In this document: positions 17,636 through 26,961 of the stretch, piece after piece | Position numbering within the stretch: position 1 is the stretch's first letter | Layout of the letters: each line of letters opens with the position of its first letter | Source: Hymenobacter guriensis | GTDB lineage: Bacteria; Bacteroidota; Bacteroidia; Cytophagales; Hymenobacteraceae | NCBI RefSeq assembly: GCF_015773195.1 | Contig: NZ_JADWYK010000003.1 | Span: 62,001 to 126,000 of the forward strand | Direction of reading: 5' to 3' | DNA length: 64,000 nt | Made by a program: the position numbers and the translations under genes | Notes under the pieces: generated by a model | Seen by the model: only the letters and a program-made list of their open reading frames with translations | Database searches by the model: none | Told to the model about the DNA's origin: nothing

Positions 17636-18901
17636 ATGAAGCTAAAATCTCTACTCCTCGTGGGGGGCGCGCTGCTTTCGGGCACGGCTGCCTCGGCGGG
17701 TGGCTTCCAGGTTTCCCTGGCCGGCATCAAAAATAACGGCATGGGCGGCGTAGGGACGGGCCTGGCCCTCGATCAGGCCTCCATGTTCTACAACCCGGGC
17801 GCCCTGGCCATGGTGCGTGAGCGGGGCGTGCAGATTGGCGCCAACGCTACCTTCGCCCGCCAGGCTTTCCGCGCGGAGAATGGCACCGAAGACCGCACCC
17901 TGCGTAACTCCGTGGTGACGCCCTTTAGTTTGTTTGCGGGCTTTGGCCCGGCGGAAGGCAAGTGGAAAGCCGGCATTGCCGTGTACACGCCCTTCGGCAG
18001 CAAGCTGCAGTACGCCGAGGGCTGGGAAGGCCGCTTCTCGCTCACGGATATCGACCTGAAGTCCATCTTCGTGCAGCCTACCATCAGCTATGCCATCACC
18101 GAAAACCTGAGCGTGGGCGTGGGCGTGGCCGTGCTGGCCTACGGCGCGGTAAACCTGCAGCGCGACGTGCCTACCACCAACGGACAGGGCCAGAATGGCC
18201 ACGTGGAGCTGGATGGCAAAGCCGAAAACAAAGTAGGATTCAACGCCGGAATATACTTTAAGCCCTCCGAGAAACTGAGCGTAGGTGTTTCGTACCGCTC
18301 CAAGATTGACGCTACCGTAAAAGGCGGCGACGTGACGTTCAGCAACCTGCCGGAGGCGGCCAAGCCCAGCTTCCAGGCCACGGAGTTTGACGTGACCATT
18401 CCGCTGCCGGCTACGGCGTCTATCGGTATCGGCATCATGCCCACCGAAAAGCTGACCCTGGCCATCGACGTAAACCACGTGCAGTGGAGCAAGTACCGCG
18501 CCCTGAATTTCAAATTCAACAACAACGTAGGCGGGGCCGGCATCACCAGCTCTACTTCCAAGCGCTATTACCAGGATGCCCTCACGTTCCGTTTGGGCGG
18601 GCAGTATGCCCTCACGGAGGCTTTCACGGTGCGGGCCGGGGGCTCCTATGATATGTCGCCGGTGAAGGATGGCTACGTGTCGCCGGAAACGCCGGATGCC
18701 AACCGCATTGGCGGTACGCTGGGCGTATCCTACAAGGCCGGGGAGCATTTCTCGGTGGACGTGTCAACGCAGTTCATCAGCATCATGAAGCGCAGCCAGA
18801 CGCAGGCCGAGCTGCAGGATAATGGCACGACCGACCGGGTGGCCGGAACTTACAAGACCAGCATCGTGATTCCCGGTATCGGCTTCAACTACACTTTCTA
18901 A
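17636..18901 (+). CDS. OmpP1/FadL-family outer membrane transporter
   Basis: The 421-residue protein begins with a signal peptide (MKLKSLLLVGGALLSGTAASA). The FadL hallmark start of the mature protein follows: GGFQVSLAGIKNNGMGGVGTGLALDQASMFYNPGALA. The rest is about 14 amphipathic beta strands ending GIGFNYTF, a typical C-terminal aromatic barrel signal. FadL proteins carry hydrophobic compounds across the outer membrane. The next gene, a lipoprotein SGNH hydrolase, starts 20 bases downstream, and the pair is probably one operon, suggesting that a hydrophobic ester could be cleaved at the surface and its product imported. Confidence 0.92.
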   Translation: MKLKSLLLVGGALLSGTAASAGGFQVSLAGIKNNGMGGVGTGLALDQASMFYNPGALAMVRERGVQIGANATFARQAFRAENGTEDRTLRNSVVTPFSLFAGFGPAEGKWKAGIAVYTPFGSKLQYAEGWEGRFSLTDIDLKSIFVQPTISYAITENLSVGVGVAVLAYGAVNLQRDVPTTNGQGQNGHVELDGKAENKVGFNAGIYFKPSEKLSVGVSYRSKIDATVKGGDVTFSNLPEAAKPSFQATEFDVTIPLPATASIGIGIMPTEKLTLAIDVNHVQWSKYRALNFKFNNNVGGAGITSSTSKRYYQDALTFRLGGQYALTEAFTVRAGGSYDMSPVKDGYVSPETPDANRIGGTLGVSYKAGEHFSVDVSTQFISIMKRSQTQAELQDNGTTDRVAGTYKTSIVIPGIGFNYTF

Positions 18902-18921
18902 GCTTCCCACCTCTGATTCCA

Positions 18922-20361
18922 ATGCGTACGTTTTTCAAAAACACATTGCCGGCCTTGGCCCTGCTCGGGCTGGTGCTGGGCGGGTGCCAGCCGGAGCTGG
19001 ATGCCCCCAAAGCCGACGGTGGCTCGGCGGATTTCTCCAAGTACCTGGCAGTGGGCAACTCGCTTACGGCTGGTTACGGAGACAATGGCCTGTACCTGGA
19101 AGGCCAGCAGAACTCGTATCCGGCTATTCTGGCCCAGCAGTTCCAGAAAGTGGGCGGGGGCGAGTTCAAGCAGCCCCTGTTCGCGGCCAGCGAATCCAAT
19201 GGCAGCGGCTACCTGAAAATCACGGGCTTCTCGAACGGTTCGCCCTCGATTGGCCTCGAAACGGCTAACACGGCCATGACCCGCGGTGTAGGTCTGGATG
19301 GCAAAACCATGCCCCTGACCCTGTACACGGGCACTGACAACCAGAACCTGGGCGTGCCCGGCATCCGGGTGGCTGATATCACCACCAACGGCTACGGCCT
19401 GAACAATCCGCTGGGCTTTAACCCCTACTTCGAGCGGCTGCTGCCGGCCGGTGACCTACGCAGCTACGTGCAATACGTGCAGGAGCGGGTAGGTACGGTG
19501 AAGCCGACGTTCTTCACCAACTGGCTGGGCAACAACGACGTGCTGGGCTTTGCCAGCTCCGGCGGCACGGCGGCTCCCCTCACGCCCGTAGAGGATTTCA
19601 CGACCAAGTACAACCAGATGGTGGATGTGCTGACGGCCAACAATGCCAAGGGCCTGGTAGCTACCATCCCGAACGTGACGACGGTGCCACTGTTTACCAC
19701 GGTGCCCACGGCCGCCGTTATTGCCCAGGTAAACGCTACGCCAATTCCGGCGGCGCTGGTGCCAACCGTTGTAGCCGCATTGGGCCTGCCCGCCGGCTCG
19801 GCGCTGCCCACCGGCACCCGCTTTGGCCTGTACATCCGCACCAGCAGTGCTACTGCACCGGTGCGCGAGGCTACGGCCAACGACCTGCTGCTGCTGCCCG
19901 CCCGCTCGGTTATCAACACCGCTTCGGCTACCAGTCCGTTCCCGAACGGTATCGGCCTGGTGATACCCGGTGCTTCGGCCCCGGTGGCCGCCGCCCTGGC
20001 TGGGTTCGCCAATCCTCTGCCTAACAACTTAGTGTTGGACTCAGGCGAAACAACTGCGGTAGCAACGCGTACGGCCGAGCTGAACACGGTAATAAAAGCC
20101 GCTGCTGAGCGCAAAGGGCTGGCCGTATTCGATGCCAATGCTTTCTTCAACACGGTAGCCCGCACCGGCATCGTAATCAACGGAGTAAACAACACGACCA
20201 GCTTCGTTACCGGCAACCTGTTTTCGCTGGATGGTGTGCACCCGACGCCCCGCGGCTATGCTATTGTAGCCAACGAGATGATCAAAGCCATCAACAGCAA
20301 GTATGGCTCTTCTATCCCGCAGGTTGACCCCAATGCCTACCGTGGCGTGAAGCTGCCCTAG
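18922..20361 (+). CDS. SGNH/GDSL-family hydrolase lipoprotein
   Basis: The 479-residue lipoprotein has lipobox LGGC (Cys22). SGNH block I is AVGNSLTAGYGD (nucleophile Ser47), block III is NWLGNND, and block V is LDGVHPTPRG with the catalytic Asp and His near the C-terminus. An extended insertion rich in Ala, Thr and Val between blocks III and V (about residues 240-370) makes it longer than typical SGNH enzymes. It would hydrolyse esters at the cell envelope. It follows the FadL-type porin by 20 bases and is followed by a strong terminator, so the two genes probably form a unit. Confidence 0.88.
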   Translation: MRTFFKNTLPALALLGLVLGGCQPELDAPKADGGSADFSKYLAVGNSLTAGYGDNGLYLEGQQNSYPAILAQQFQKVGGGEFKQPLFAASESNGSGYLKITGFSNGSPSIGLETANTAMTRGVGLDGKTMPLTLYTGTDNQNLGVPGIRVADITTNGYGLNNPLGFNPYFERLLPAGDLRSYVQYVQERVGTVKPTFFTNWLGNNDVLGFASSGGTAAPLTPVEDFTTKYNQMVDVLTANNAKGLVATIPNVTTVPLFTTVPTAAVIAQVNATPIPAALVPTVVAALGLPAGSALPTGTRFGLYIRTSSATAPVREATANDLLLLPARSVINTASATSPFPNGIGLVIPGASAPVAAALAGFANPLPNNLVLDSGETTAVATRTAELNTVIKAAAERKGLAVFDANAFFNTVARTGIVINGVNNTTSFVTGNLFSLDGVHPTPRGYAIVANEMIKAINSKYGSSIPQVDPNAYRGVKLP

Positions 20362-20384
20362 AGGCACTCGTTCCCTAATCAAGC

Positions 20385-20421
20385 AAAGCCCTCTTCCTTA
20401 GTTGGAAGAGGGCTTTTTTTT
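20385..20421 (+). terminator. rho-independent terminator
   Basis: The perfect 13-base arms AAAGCCCTCTTCC (20385-20397) and GGAAGAGGGCTTT (20404-20416) have a 6-base loop and are followed by T residues. It ends the FadL-SGNH unit. Confidence 0.92.
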
Positions 20422-20507
20422 GCCTGGGCAGTATGTGTACCGGATCATGTGAGGGGGCTGAGGAGGGTTGGAGCACTTTTCTCCCCTGATGATGTGAGGC
20501 CACGCAG

Positions 20508-20539
20508 TTGGAAGCGCGGAAGGCAGGGGAGTACCTTTG
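20508..20539 (+). promoter_or_regulatory. predicted sigma-ABfr-type promoter
   Basis: TTG at 20508-20510, a 21-base spacer and TACCTTTG at 20532-20539 match the Bacteroidetes consensus TTTG-N19/21-TAnnTTTG. This is the best match in the window. It precedes the lipoprotein gene at 20615. Confidence 0.6.
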
Positions 20540-20614
20540 TAGTGTTCTGGTAAAAGCCAGATTATCAGCCTTAAATAAGCTGAAACCACTCACTCCCAAC
20601 CTCCCCTGCCTGCT

Positions 20615-21094
20615 ATGAAAACGTTGCTGCGTACCCCTCTTATTGCCGTGCTGCTGACAGCTGGTTTGTTTTCCTCCTGCGAAAAAGAAAACGAAGCCGA
20701 GCCAGCTAAAACAAAAACCGAGCTGCTCGCGGAAAAGAACTGGAAGCTCACCGCCGAAACCGTGACGCCGGCCGTGCGCGCGGATGATGGGGAGTTGATT
20801 ACCGACGTGTATGCCTACATGAAGGAGTGCGACCAGGATGATATCATGCGGTTCGAGAAAGCCGGGACGTGCGCGCTGCAGGAAGGCCCAACCCGGTGTG
20901 GCGAAGGCCCGGAGCAGTTTGCCGGTACCTGGTCGTTTGAGGCCAACGAAACCATCCTGAAAACCAACCTACAGACCCTGGGCTCCAGCAGCTTCAACGT
21001 GCTGGAACTGTCGGAGTCGGCCATGAAGATCAAGGGAATCCGCACGATTGAAGGGGTAGACCATACCTATACCTACACCTACGCCAAACAGTAG
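20615..21094 (+). CDS. lipocalin-like lipoprotein, unknown function
   Basis: The 159-residue protein has a lipoprotein signal (LFSSC, Cys22). A short acidic linker is followed by a domain beginning LLAEKNWKLTAETV, which is the usual opening of Bacteroidetes lipocalin-like lipoproteins (the W-K-L motif). Later strands GTWSFEANETILKTN and FNVLELSESAMKIKG fit an antiparallel barrel. Three cysteines (CDQDD, CALQEG, CGEGP) could form a disulfide in the periplasm. No ligand can be inferred. It has its own promoter and terminator. Confidence 0.75.
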   Translation: MKTLLRTPLIAVLLTAGLFSSCEKENEAEPAKTKTELLAEKNWKLTAETVTPAVRADDGELITDVYAYMKECDQDDIMRFEKAGTCALQEGPTRCGEGPEQFAGTWSFEANETILKTNLQTLGSSSFNVLELSESAMKIKGIRTIEGVDHTYTYTYAKQ

Positions 21095-21118
21095 CAGCCC
21101 GGTAGATTCTGCAAATGC

Positions 21119-21152
21119 AAAGGCCTCCTCAGTTGTTGGGGAGGCTTTTTTT
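21119..21152. terminator. bidirectional terminator
   Basis: The arms GCCTCC (21123-21128) and GGAGGC (21140-21145) are flanked by A-rich and T-rich runs. The element lies between the + strand lipoprotein gene and the - strand YpdA gene, so it can end both. Confidence 0.75.
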
Positions 21153-21160
21153 GGCTTTAC

Positions 21161-22174
21161 TTATAGTTGCACCGGCTGTAGCACTTCCGGCAGCGACGGA
21201 GCAGCTTCACCGGCCAGGCGGGCGGCAATAAGCTGGGCATGGTAGCGGCCGTTTTCGATAAACCAGCGGCTGGTATTGAGCCCGCCGCAGACGGTGCCGG
21301 CGAGGTACAATCCGGGACGGTTGGTTTCCAGGGTGTCGGCGTTGTGCGTGGGCGTCTGAGCCGCGTCGGACTGGCAGGTGATGCCCAGCGCGGTGAGAAA
21401 CCGGAAGTCGGGATGATAGCCGGTGAGGGCGTACACGTGCTGGGCTGGCAACGTGCGCGGGCCATCGGGCGTGAGTACCTCTACCGTAGTAGGCGTGATA
21501 CGCTGCACAGTGGTATTGAACAGGCAGCCGATGCGCCCTTCCTTGATGCGGTTGACCAGGTCGGGTCGGATCCAGTACTTCACCGACTGGCTGATTTCCT
21601 CGCTGCGCACCACCAGCACCGGCCGTGCGCCGGCCCGCAACAGCTGCAGCGCCGCCTTAGCCGAAGAGTTTTTGGCCCCGATGACAACCACATCCTGGTC
21701 GGCGTGGGCGTAGGGCTCCTTGTAGTAGTGCGTTACGTGGGGCAGGTCTTCGCCGGGCACGCGCAGGTAGTTGGGTATATCGTAGAACCCCGTGGCTACT
21801 ATCACGGAGCGGGCACCGATGCGGCCTTTCTCTGTCACTACCTCATAGCTTCCCTGCTCACCTTCCAGCCCGGTTACCCGCTCGTAGAGGCGTAGCGTGA
21901 GCTTTTCGGCAAAGGCTACGCGGCGGTAGTAGTCGAGGGCATCTTCGCGCAGGGGTTTGTAGTGCAGCGTAGTCATGGGGTAGCCCCCGATTTCCAGCAG
22001 CTCAGGCGTGGAGAAAAACTCCATGTTGGTGGGGTAGCCGATCAGGGAATTCACCAGGGCGCCTTTATCCACCACGCACACCGTGAGGCCACGCCGCTGC
22101 ACTTCCAGCGCGCAGGCAAGGCCAACCGGGCCGGCCCCGATTACAACCACATCAAAAGCGGAATCTGTCTTCAT
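21161..22174 (-). CDS. ypdA: YpdA family bacillithiol-disulfide reductase-like flavoprotein
   Basis: The 337-residue FAD/NADPH oxidoreductase has an N-terminal FAD site DVVVIGAGPVGLACALEV and a second nucleotide-binding segment VVVIGAKNSSAKAALQLLRAGARPVLVVR. Family-specific pieces are LIGYPTNMEFFSTPELLEIGG, HYYKEPYAH and the C-terminal AGTVCGGLNTSRWFIENGRYH. YpdA/Bdr reduces bacillithiol disulfide using NADPH, so its presence suggests the organism uses bacillithiol as its low-molecular-weight thiol. The Cys in AGTVCGG is conserved in the family. It is followed by a bidirectional terminator and preceded by a DoxX-like gene 66 bases upstream on the same strand. Confidence 0.88.
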   Translation of the reverse strand: MKTDSAFDVVVIGAGPVGLACALEVQRRGLTVCVVDKGALVNSLIGYPTNMEFFSTPELLEIGGYPMTTLHYKPLREDALDYYRRVAFAEKLTLRLYERVTGLEGEQGSYEVVTEKGRIGARSVIVATGFYDIPNYLRVPGEDLPHVTHYYKEPYAHADQDVVVIGAKNSSAKAALQLLRAGARPVLVVRSEEISQSVKYWIRPDLVNRIKEGRIGCLFNTTVQRITPTTVEVLTPDGPRTLPAQHVYALTGYHPDFRFLTALGITCQSDAAQTPTHNADTLETNRPGLYLAGTVCGGLNTSRWFIENGRYHAQLIAARLAGEAAPSLPEVLQPVQL

Positions 22175-22240
22175 GCACTGTAATACCGGCCCCAGGGCTA
22201 GGAGTTTTTACCAGACTTACTTAGGACTGCAAAGAAATTG

Positions 22241-22654
22241 CTACTTGCGTGACGACAGTGCGCCTGTCGACCACAGGGCCCAACCCATCAGCACGGGCTG
22301 AAAGAAGAGCCGTGCCAGCCGCTTCTCATCGGTATCGAGGCCGAAGGCGGAAATGTGGTGCGTGTACTGGTGAACGTTGCCGGGAAAAACGGCCGCGTAG
22401 AAGGCTGCCAGCCCCAGGCCCATCCGCTGTCGGTTCCGGCCTTTCAGTAGTAGCAAGGCCAGTCCCAGTCCGATTTCCACTACCCCGGAGGCCAGCACTG
22501 TGGTGTCTTTATCCAAGGGAACAAAATCGGGCACCTGGGCCTGGAACTCCCGCCGCGCGAAGGTGAGGTGGCCCGTACCGGCTGCTACCATAAAGGTGCC
22601 GAGCAGGCCGCGGGCTACGTTTTGCAGGTTGGTGGTATGAGGTTGAGGAGACAT
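22241..22654 (-). CDS. DoxX-like membrane protein
   Basis: The 137-residue protein has four predicted membrane helices. Features match DoxX/DoxD-like proteins: GLLGTFMVAAGTGHL at the first helix, ASGVVEIGLGLALLLL at the second, and an FPGNVHQYTHH loop before the last. The family is of uncertain function, sometimes linked to thiol or oxidative-stress enzymes, and the YpdA flavoprotein gene follows on the same strand. The link is suggestive only. Confidence 0.78.
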   Translation of the reverse strand: MSPQPHTTNLQNVARGLLGTFMVAAGTGHLTFARREFQAQVPDFVPLDKDTTVLASGVVEIGLGLALLLLKGRNRQRMGLGLAAFYAAVFPGNVHQYTHHISAFGLDTDEKRLARLFFQPVLMGWALWSTGALSSRK

Positions 22655-22791
22655 GAGCGTGCTGGTTGAGGTAAGTGGTACCCTGGGCTATACGGCCGCT
22701 TTGCCTGGGTAGATACCACTGCGGCTATTTACCAAGCTCAACCACTCTTCTGCCTGCGCCCGGCCAGCCAGCCGCCAGCAGGCCGGTTCTG

Positions 22792-23274
22792 CTATTTCCA
22801 GGCGCCTATCAGCCGCCGGATCAGAATGATTTCGCCGGTATGATAAGCGGTGTGGTCGGCAATAAGCATGGCCTCACGCAGAATTGTTTGACCGTCGCCA
22901 TGCGGAATGGGAGCCAGCAGCTCAGTAGCCGGAGCGTGCAACAGGTCGATAAAGCGCCGGAGGTCAACCTGAACCTGCTGGAGTGTCTGCTGCCAGGTGA
23001 CTTCATCGGCGGTGGCCGTCGGTGCCGGCCAATACCCCGTGGGCCAGTCCGGCGACGTATGCTCACTGCCTAGGGAAAACTCCACAATATCCCACTGCGC
23101 AATGCACACGTGCTCTACCAATTGCCAGATGGTGTACGGCACCCCGGCCACATGCTTGTTCCACTGATCCGGAATAAGGCCCGCGCAGGCTTCCTCGAAC
23201 GTGGCGTGGGCGTTGCCCTTGGTGAGCAGGCTGATGAGCTCGGTAACGATGCTCTGTTTTGTGGTCTGGTCCAT
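22792..23274 (-). CDS. DinB superfamily protein
   Basis: The 160-residue protein matches the DinB four-helix bundle. HATFEEACAGLIPDQWNKHVAGVPYTIWQLVEHV provides the first His ligand, and IADHTAYHTGEIILIRRLIGAW near the C-terminus provides the other two, forming the family's three-His metal site. DinB proteins include thiol-dependent S-transferases (for example bacillithiol transferases). This is of interest next to YpdA, though substrate specificity cannot be read. Its stop is 137 bases upstream of the DoxX-like gene, and polA starts downstream on the same strand. Confidence 0.85.
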   Translation of the reverse strand: MDQTTKQSIVTELISLLTKGNAHATFEEACAGLIPDQWNKHVAGVPYTIWQLVEHVCIAQWDIVEFSLGSEHTSPDWPTGYWPAPTATADEVTWQQTLQQVQVDLRRFIDLLHAPATELLAPIPHGDGQTILREAMLIADHTAYHTGEIILIRRLIGAWK

Positions 23275-23289
23275 AAGAATGTTGCCTTA

Positions 23290-26172
23290 TCAGTGCGCCT
23301 GCAGCCAGTTGCGGCCGGTGCCTACTTCCACCTCCAGCGGCACGCCGTGGGGCAAGAGGAGGGCGTTGGACATCAGCTCCTTGATTTTGGGCGTGATAAA
23401 CTCAACTTCCTCCTGCACCGCGTCGAACACCAGTTCGTCGTGCACCTGCAGAATCATCTTGGTGCCGAGCCTCTCCTGAATCAGCCACTCGTGGATGTTG
23501 ATCATGGCCTTCTTGATGATGTCGGCGGCCGTGCCCTGAATGGGGGCGTTGATGGCGTTGCGCTCCGTGTAGCCGCGCAGGGTGGCGTTGCGCGAGTTGA
23601 TGTCGCGCAGGTAGCGGCGGCGACCCAGCAGCGTGGTAGCGTATTCCAGCTCCCGGGCCTTGTTGATGCTGTCGTCCATGAACTGCTTCACCGACGAAAA
23701 TTCCTCGAAATAGGTGTCGATGATTTCGGTGGCTTCCTTGCGCGAAATGCCGATGCGCTGGGCAAGTCCGAAGGCCGAAATGCCATAGATGATGCCGAAA
23801 TTGACGGTTTTGGCCTTGCGTCGCATCTCACTGTCCACCTCATTGAGCGGCACTTTAAACACCTTGCTGGCCGTGCTGGTATGGATATCAAGGCCCTGGC
23901 GAAAGGCTTCAATCATGGTTTTGTCGCCCGAGAAGTCGGCCATGATGCGCAGCTCCACCTGCGAGTAGTCAGCAGCCAACAGCACGTGCTGGTCGTCTCG
24001 GGGCACGAAGGCTTTGCGGATTTCGCGGCCCTTTTCGGTGCGAATCGGAATGTTCTGGAGGTTGGGGTTGGTGCTGCTCAGGCGGCCGGTGGCCGTTACG
24101 GCCTGGTTGAAGCTGGTATGCACGCGGCCATCGGCCACGCACACCAGCTGGGGCAGGGCCTCCACGTAGGTGCTGCGCAGCTTGGTGAGCTGGCGGTGCT
24201 CCAGAATGAGACCGGCAATGGGGGCATCAGCCGCCAGCTGACTGAGAATTTCCTCGCCGGTGGCGTACTGGCCGGTCTTGGTTTTCTTGATTTTGCCCCG
24301 GCCCAGGTCCATCTTGTCGAACAGGACCTCACCCAGCTGCTTGGGGGAGCCGATGTTGAACTCCTGGCCGGCTTCCGCAAAAATCTGCTTCTCGATGTCT
24401 ATAATATAGCCCTGCAGCTCGGCTGAGTACTCGCCCATGGCGGAGGAGTCAATCTTTACGCCTTCGTACTCGATGTCGGCCAGCACCGGCACCAGCGGGT
24501 TTTCCACCTCGTTCAGCAAGTCGAGCAAACCTACTTCCTTCAGCAGCGGCTCAAACACATGCTTAAGCTGCAGGGTCACGTCGGCATCCTCGCAGGCGTA
24601 GTCCGATACCTCGGCGGGGGGCAGGTCGGCCATGGTTTTCTGGTTTTTGCCTTTGGGGCCAATAAGCTCCAGAATGCTGACGGGGGTGTAATGCAGGTAG
24701 GTTTCGGCCAGCACGTCCATGTTGTGGCGCATGTCGGGCTCCAGCAGGTAGTGCGCCAGCATCGTATCGAACAGCGGCCCGCTCACTTGCACCTTGTAGT
24801 GCTTGAGAATGGTGAGGTCGTACTTGATGTTCTGCCCGATTTTGGTGATGTGCGTGGCCTCGAAAAACGGGCAGAACTCGTCTACCAACGCCTGGGCGGC
24901 GGCGTGGTCGTCGTGCGGTACCGGCACGTAGTAGGCCTCGCCCGGCAGCCAGCAAAAGGAAAGGCCCACCAGCCGGGCCGTCATGGTGTCCAGCCCGGTG
25001 GTTTCGGTATCGAAGCTGACCTCGGTTTGCTGCAGCAGGAATTCCAGCAAGGACTTGCGCAGCTCGGGCGTGTCGATGAGGTGGTATTGGTGCGGAACAT
25101 CCTGCAGCGTGCGGCGCGGACCGGCCGGGGCGCCGAAGGAGCCGGTTTCGCCTTCTTCGGCGGCAATGCCTACGGCCGCATCCGATGACGAGCCAAACAG
25201 GCTGCCCTGGCCCTCGGCCACTTTGGGGCGGCGGGCACCGCGCGGGGTAGGGGCGGCACTCACGCCGGCCGGACTGCCGCCACCCAGTACGCGGGCAGCC
25301 AGCTGGCGGAATTCCAGCTCCTCGAACAGCTGGCGCAGCTCGTCTTCGTCGGGCTTATCCAGCACCAGCTTGTCGGCCTCAAACTCAATGGGCACATCGA
25401 GGTGAATGGTGGCCAGCTCCTTGCTCATGAGGCCCTGCTCGGCAAAGTTGCGCACGTTTTCCTGCTGCTTGCCCTTGAGCTCATCCACGCTGGCAATCAA
25501 ATTTTCCACCGAGCCATACTTCTGAATCAGGGTCTTGGCGGTTTTCTCGCCGATGCCCGGAATGCCCGGAATATTGTCGGACGCGTCGCCCTGCAAACCC
25601 AGAATGTCAATGACCTGCTCTACCCGCTCAATCTCGAAGCGCTGCAGCACGTGCTGCACGTCGAGCACCTCGGCGGCGTTGCCCATGAAGGCCGGCCGGT
25701 AAATTTTGATGCAGTCCGTCACCAACTGGCAGTAGTCCTTGTCGGGCGTCATCATGAACACTTCCCCGAAGCCCTGGGCCTCGGCCCGGCGCGCCAGGGT
25801 GCCAATCACGTCGTCGGCCTCGTAGCCTTCTACCATCAGAATGGGAATGTGGAAAGCCTTGATAATGCGCTTGATGTAGGGTATAGCCAGGCCGATATCC
25901 TCGGGCATAGCCTGGCGCTGGGCCTTGTACTCGGCGTACTGCTCGTGGCGGAAGGTCTTCTTGGCCGCATCAAACGCCACCCCTATGTGCGTGGGCTTTT
26001 CCTTCTGCAGTACTTCTACCAGCGTATTCGTGAAGCCCAGAATGGCTCCGGTGTTCAGGCCCTTGGAGTTTACGCGCGGGTTTTTGCTGAAGGCGAAGTG
26101 GGCGCGGTAAATCAGGGCAAAGGCGTCGAGCAGGAAAAGCTTGTGGGGCTGGTTGGCGGAGGCGTCAGTCAT
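23290..26172 (-). CDS. polA: DNA polymerase I
   Basis: The 960-residue protein has all three domains. The 5'-3' exonuclease spans about 1-290 (LFLLDAFALIYRAHFAF, GYEADDVIGTLA, MTPDKDYCQLV, LQGDASDNIPGIPGIG). The proofreading exonuclease spans about 380-570, with its acidic residues intact (VSFDTETTGLD, GQNIKYDLTIL, YACEDADVTLQ). The polymerase has NLQNIPIRTEKGREIRKAFV, ADYSQVELRIMADFS, RRKAKTVNFGIIYG and LQVHDELVFDA. A Gly/Ala/Pro-rich linker joins the first two domains. It fills gaps and processes Okazaki fragments. The ATG at 26172 begins the conserved N-terminus; TACCTTCG seven bases upstream may be part of a promoter, giving a very short leader. Confidence 0.97.
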   Translation of the reverse strand: MTDASANQPHKLFLLDAFALIYRAHFAFSKNPRVNSKGLNTGAILGFTNTLVEVLQKEKPTHIGVAFDAAKKTFRHEQYAEYKAQRQAMPEDIGLAIPYIKRIIKAFHIPILMVEGYEADDVIGTLARRAEAQGFGEVFMMTPDKDYCQLVTDCIKIYRPAFMGNAAEVLDVQHVLQRFEIERVEQVIDILGLQGDASDNIPGIPGIGEKTAKTLIQKYGSVENLIASVDELKGKQQENVRNFAEQGLMSKELATIHLDVPIEFEADKLVLDKPDEDELRQLFEELEFRQLAARVLGGGSPAGVSAAPTPRGARRPKVAEGQGSLFGSSSDAAVGIAAEEGETGSFGAPAGPRRTLQDVPHQYHLIDTPELRKSLLEFLLQQTEVSFDTETTGLDTMTARLVGLSFCWLPGEAYYVPVPHDDHAAAQALVDEFCPFFEATHITKIGQNIKYDLTILKHYKVQVSGPLFDTMLAHYLLEPDMRHNMDVLAETYLHYTPVSILELIGPKGKNQKTMADLPPAEVSDYACEDADVTLQLKHVFEPLLKEVGLLDLLNEVENPLVPVLADIEYEGVKIDSSAMGEYSAELQGYIIDIEKQIFAEAGQEFNIGSPKQLGEVLFDKMDLGRGKIKKTKTGQYATGEEILSQLAADAPIAGLILEHRQLTKLRSTYVEALPQLVCVADGRVHTSFNQAVTATGRLSSTNPNLQNIPIRTEKGREIRKAFVPRDDQHVLLAADYSQVELRIMADFSGDKTMIEAFRQGLDIHTSTASKVFKVPLNEVDSEMRRKAKTVNFGIIYGISAFGLAQRIGISRKEATEIIDTYFEEFSSVKQFMDDSINKARELEYATTLLGRRRYLRDINSRNATLRGYTERNAINAPIQGTAADIIKKAMINIHEWLIQERLGTKMILQVHDELVFDAVQEEVEFITPKIKELMSNALLLPHGVPLEVEVGTGRNWLQAH

Positions 26173-26247
26173 AGGAAGGCGAAGGTACGGAAGCGGCTCG
26201 GGGCGGGAAAAGGATAAGATACGTACGCGCCGTCCTATCTTTCCTTT

Positions 26248-26889
26248 ATGAAAGGGCATTATTTTATTCTTTTACTTGGATTGGGTAGCGGGCTGCCGGC
26301 CGTAGCCCAGCAGGCGGCCACGAACTCGCCACGGCCTGCTCTAGAAGAGCACGCCCGGCAGGTAGCCGCATTTCAGCAGGAGCTGAACGCGGAGTGCCAG
26401 GACTCTACCCGCAGTCCGCTGCCCCGCGAAGCCCGTGCTACTTTCTCCGGCCTGCCGTTTTTCCCGGCCAACTACGCGGCCTGCGTGGAGGCACAGTTCG
26501 TCGCCGATTCGCTGGGTGCGCCGTTTGTGATGCAAACCAGCACCGACCGCCGGCCCTTCTACCGCAAATACGGGGAGCTGCATTTCCAGCTGAACGGCAA
26601 GCCGCAGAAGCTGACCGTATACCAGAGCCTGGACCTGCAGCGCCGCCCCGAGTACCGCGACTACCTGTTTGTGCCGTTTACCGACCGCTCCAATGGCCAT
26701 ACCAGCTACGGGGGCGGCCGCTACATCGACCTGCGCCGGGCTCAGCTGCGGGGCGGCAGGCTAGCTCTGGATTTCAACCGGGCCTATAATCCCTTTTGCG
26801 CCTACAGCAGCAAGTACTCCTGCCCGGTGCCGCCCGCCGAAAACCGCCTGACCGTGGCTGTTGAAGCCGGCGTGATGAACAGCCATTAA
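26248..26889 (+). CDS. DUF1684 domain-containing exported protein
   Basis: The 213-residue protein has a signal peptide (MKGHYFILLLGLGSGLPAVAQ) and the DUF1684 signature: FPANYAACVEAQFV, then RPFYRKYGELHFQLNGKPQKLTVYQ, YLFVPFTDRSNGHTSYGGGRYIDL, and the C-terminal FNRAYNPFCAYSSKYSCPVPPAENRL. Family function is unknown. A -7-like TATCTTTC lies only four bases upstream of the ATG, so the transcript may be nearly leaderless. It is divergent from polA and has no operon partner. Confidence 0.85.
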   Translation: MKGHYFILLLGLGSGLPAVAQQAATNSPRPALEEHARQVAAFQQELNAECQDSTRSPLPREARATFSGLPFFPANYAACVEAQFVADSLGAPFVMQTSTDRRPFYRKYGELHFQLNGKPQKLTVYQSLDLQRRPEYRDYLFVPFTDRSNGHTSYGGGRYIDLRRAQLRGGRLALDFNRAYNPFCAYSSKYSCPVPPAENRLTVAVEAGVMNSH

Positions 26890-26890
26890 C

Positions 26891-26949
26891 AAAAGTCCGC
26901 CGCTTCCGGCCCATCTGGGTAAGCTGGCCCGGAAGCGGCGTGCCTGGGG
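26891..26949 (-). terminator. terminator for the MG2-like gene
   Basis: The arms GCCGCTTCCGG (26899-26909) and CCGGAAGCGGC (26939-26949) are perfect reverse complements. On the - strand they are followed by ACTTTTG. It lies 12 bases after the stop of the - strand gene at 26962 and next to the convergent DUF1684 gene. Confidence 0.65.
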
Positions 26950-26961
26950 TGCACGGAAGGC

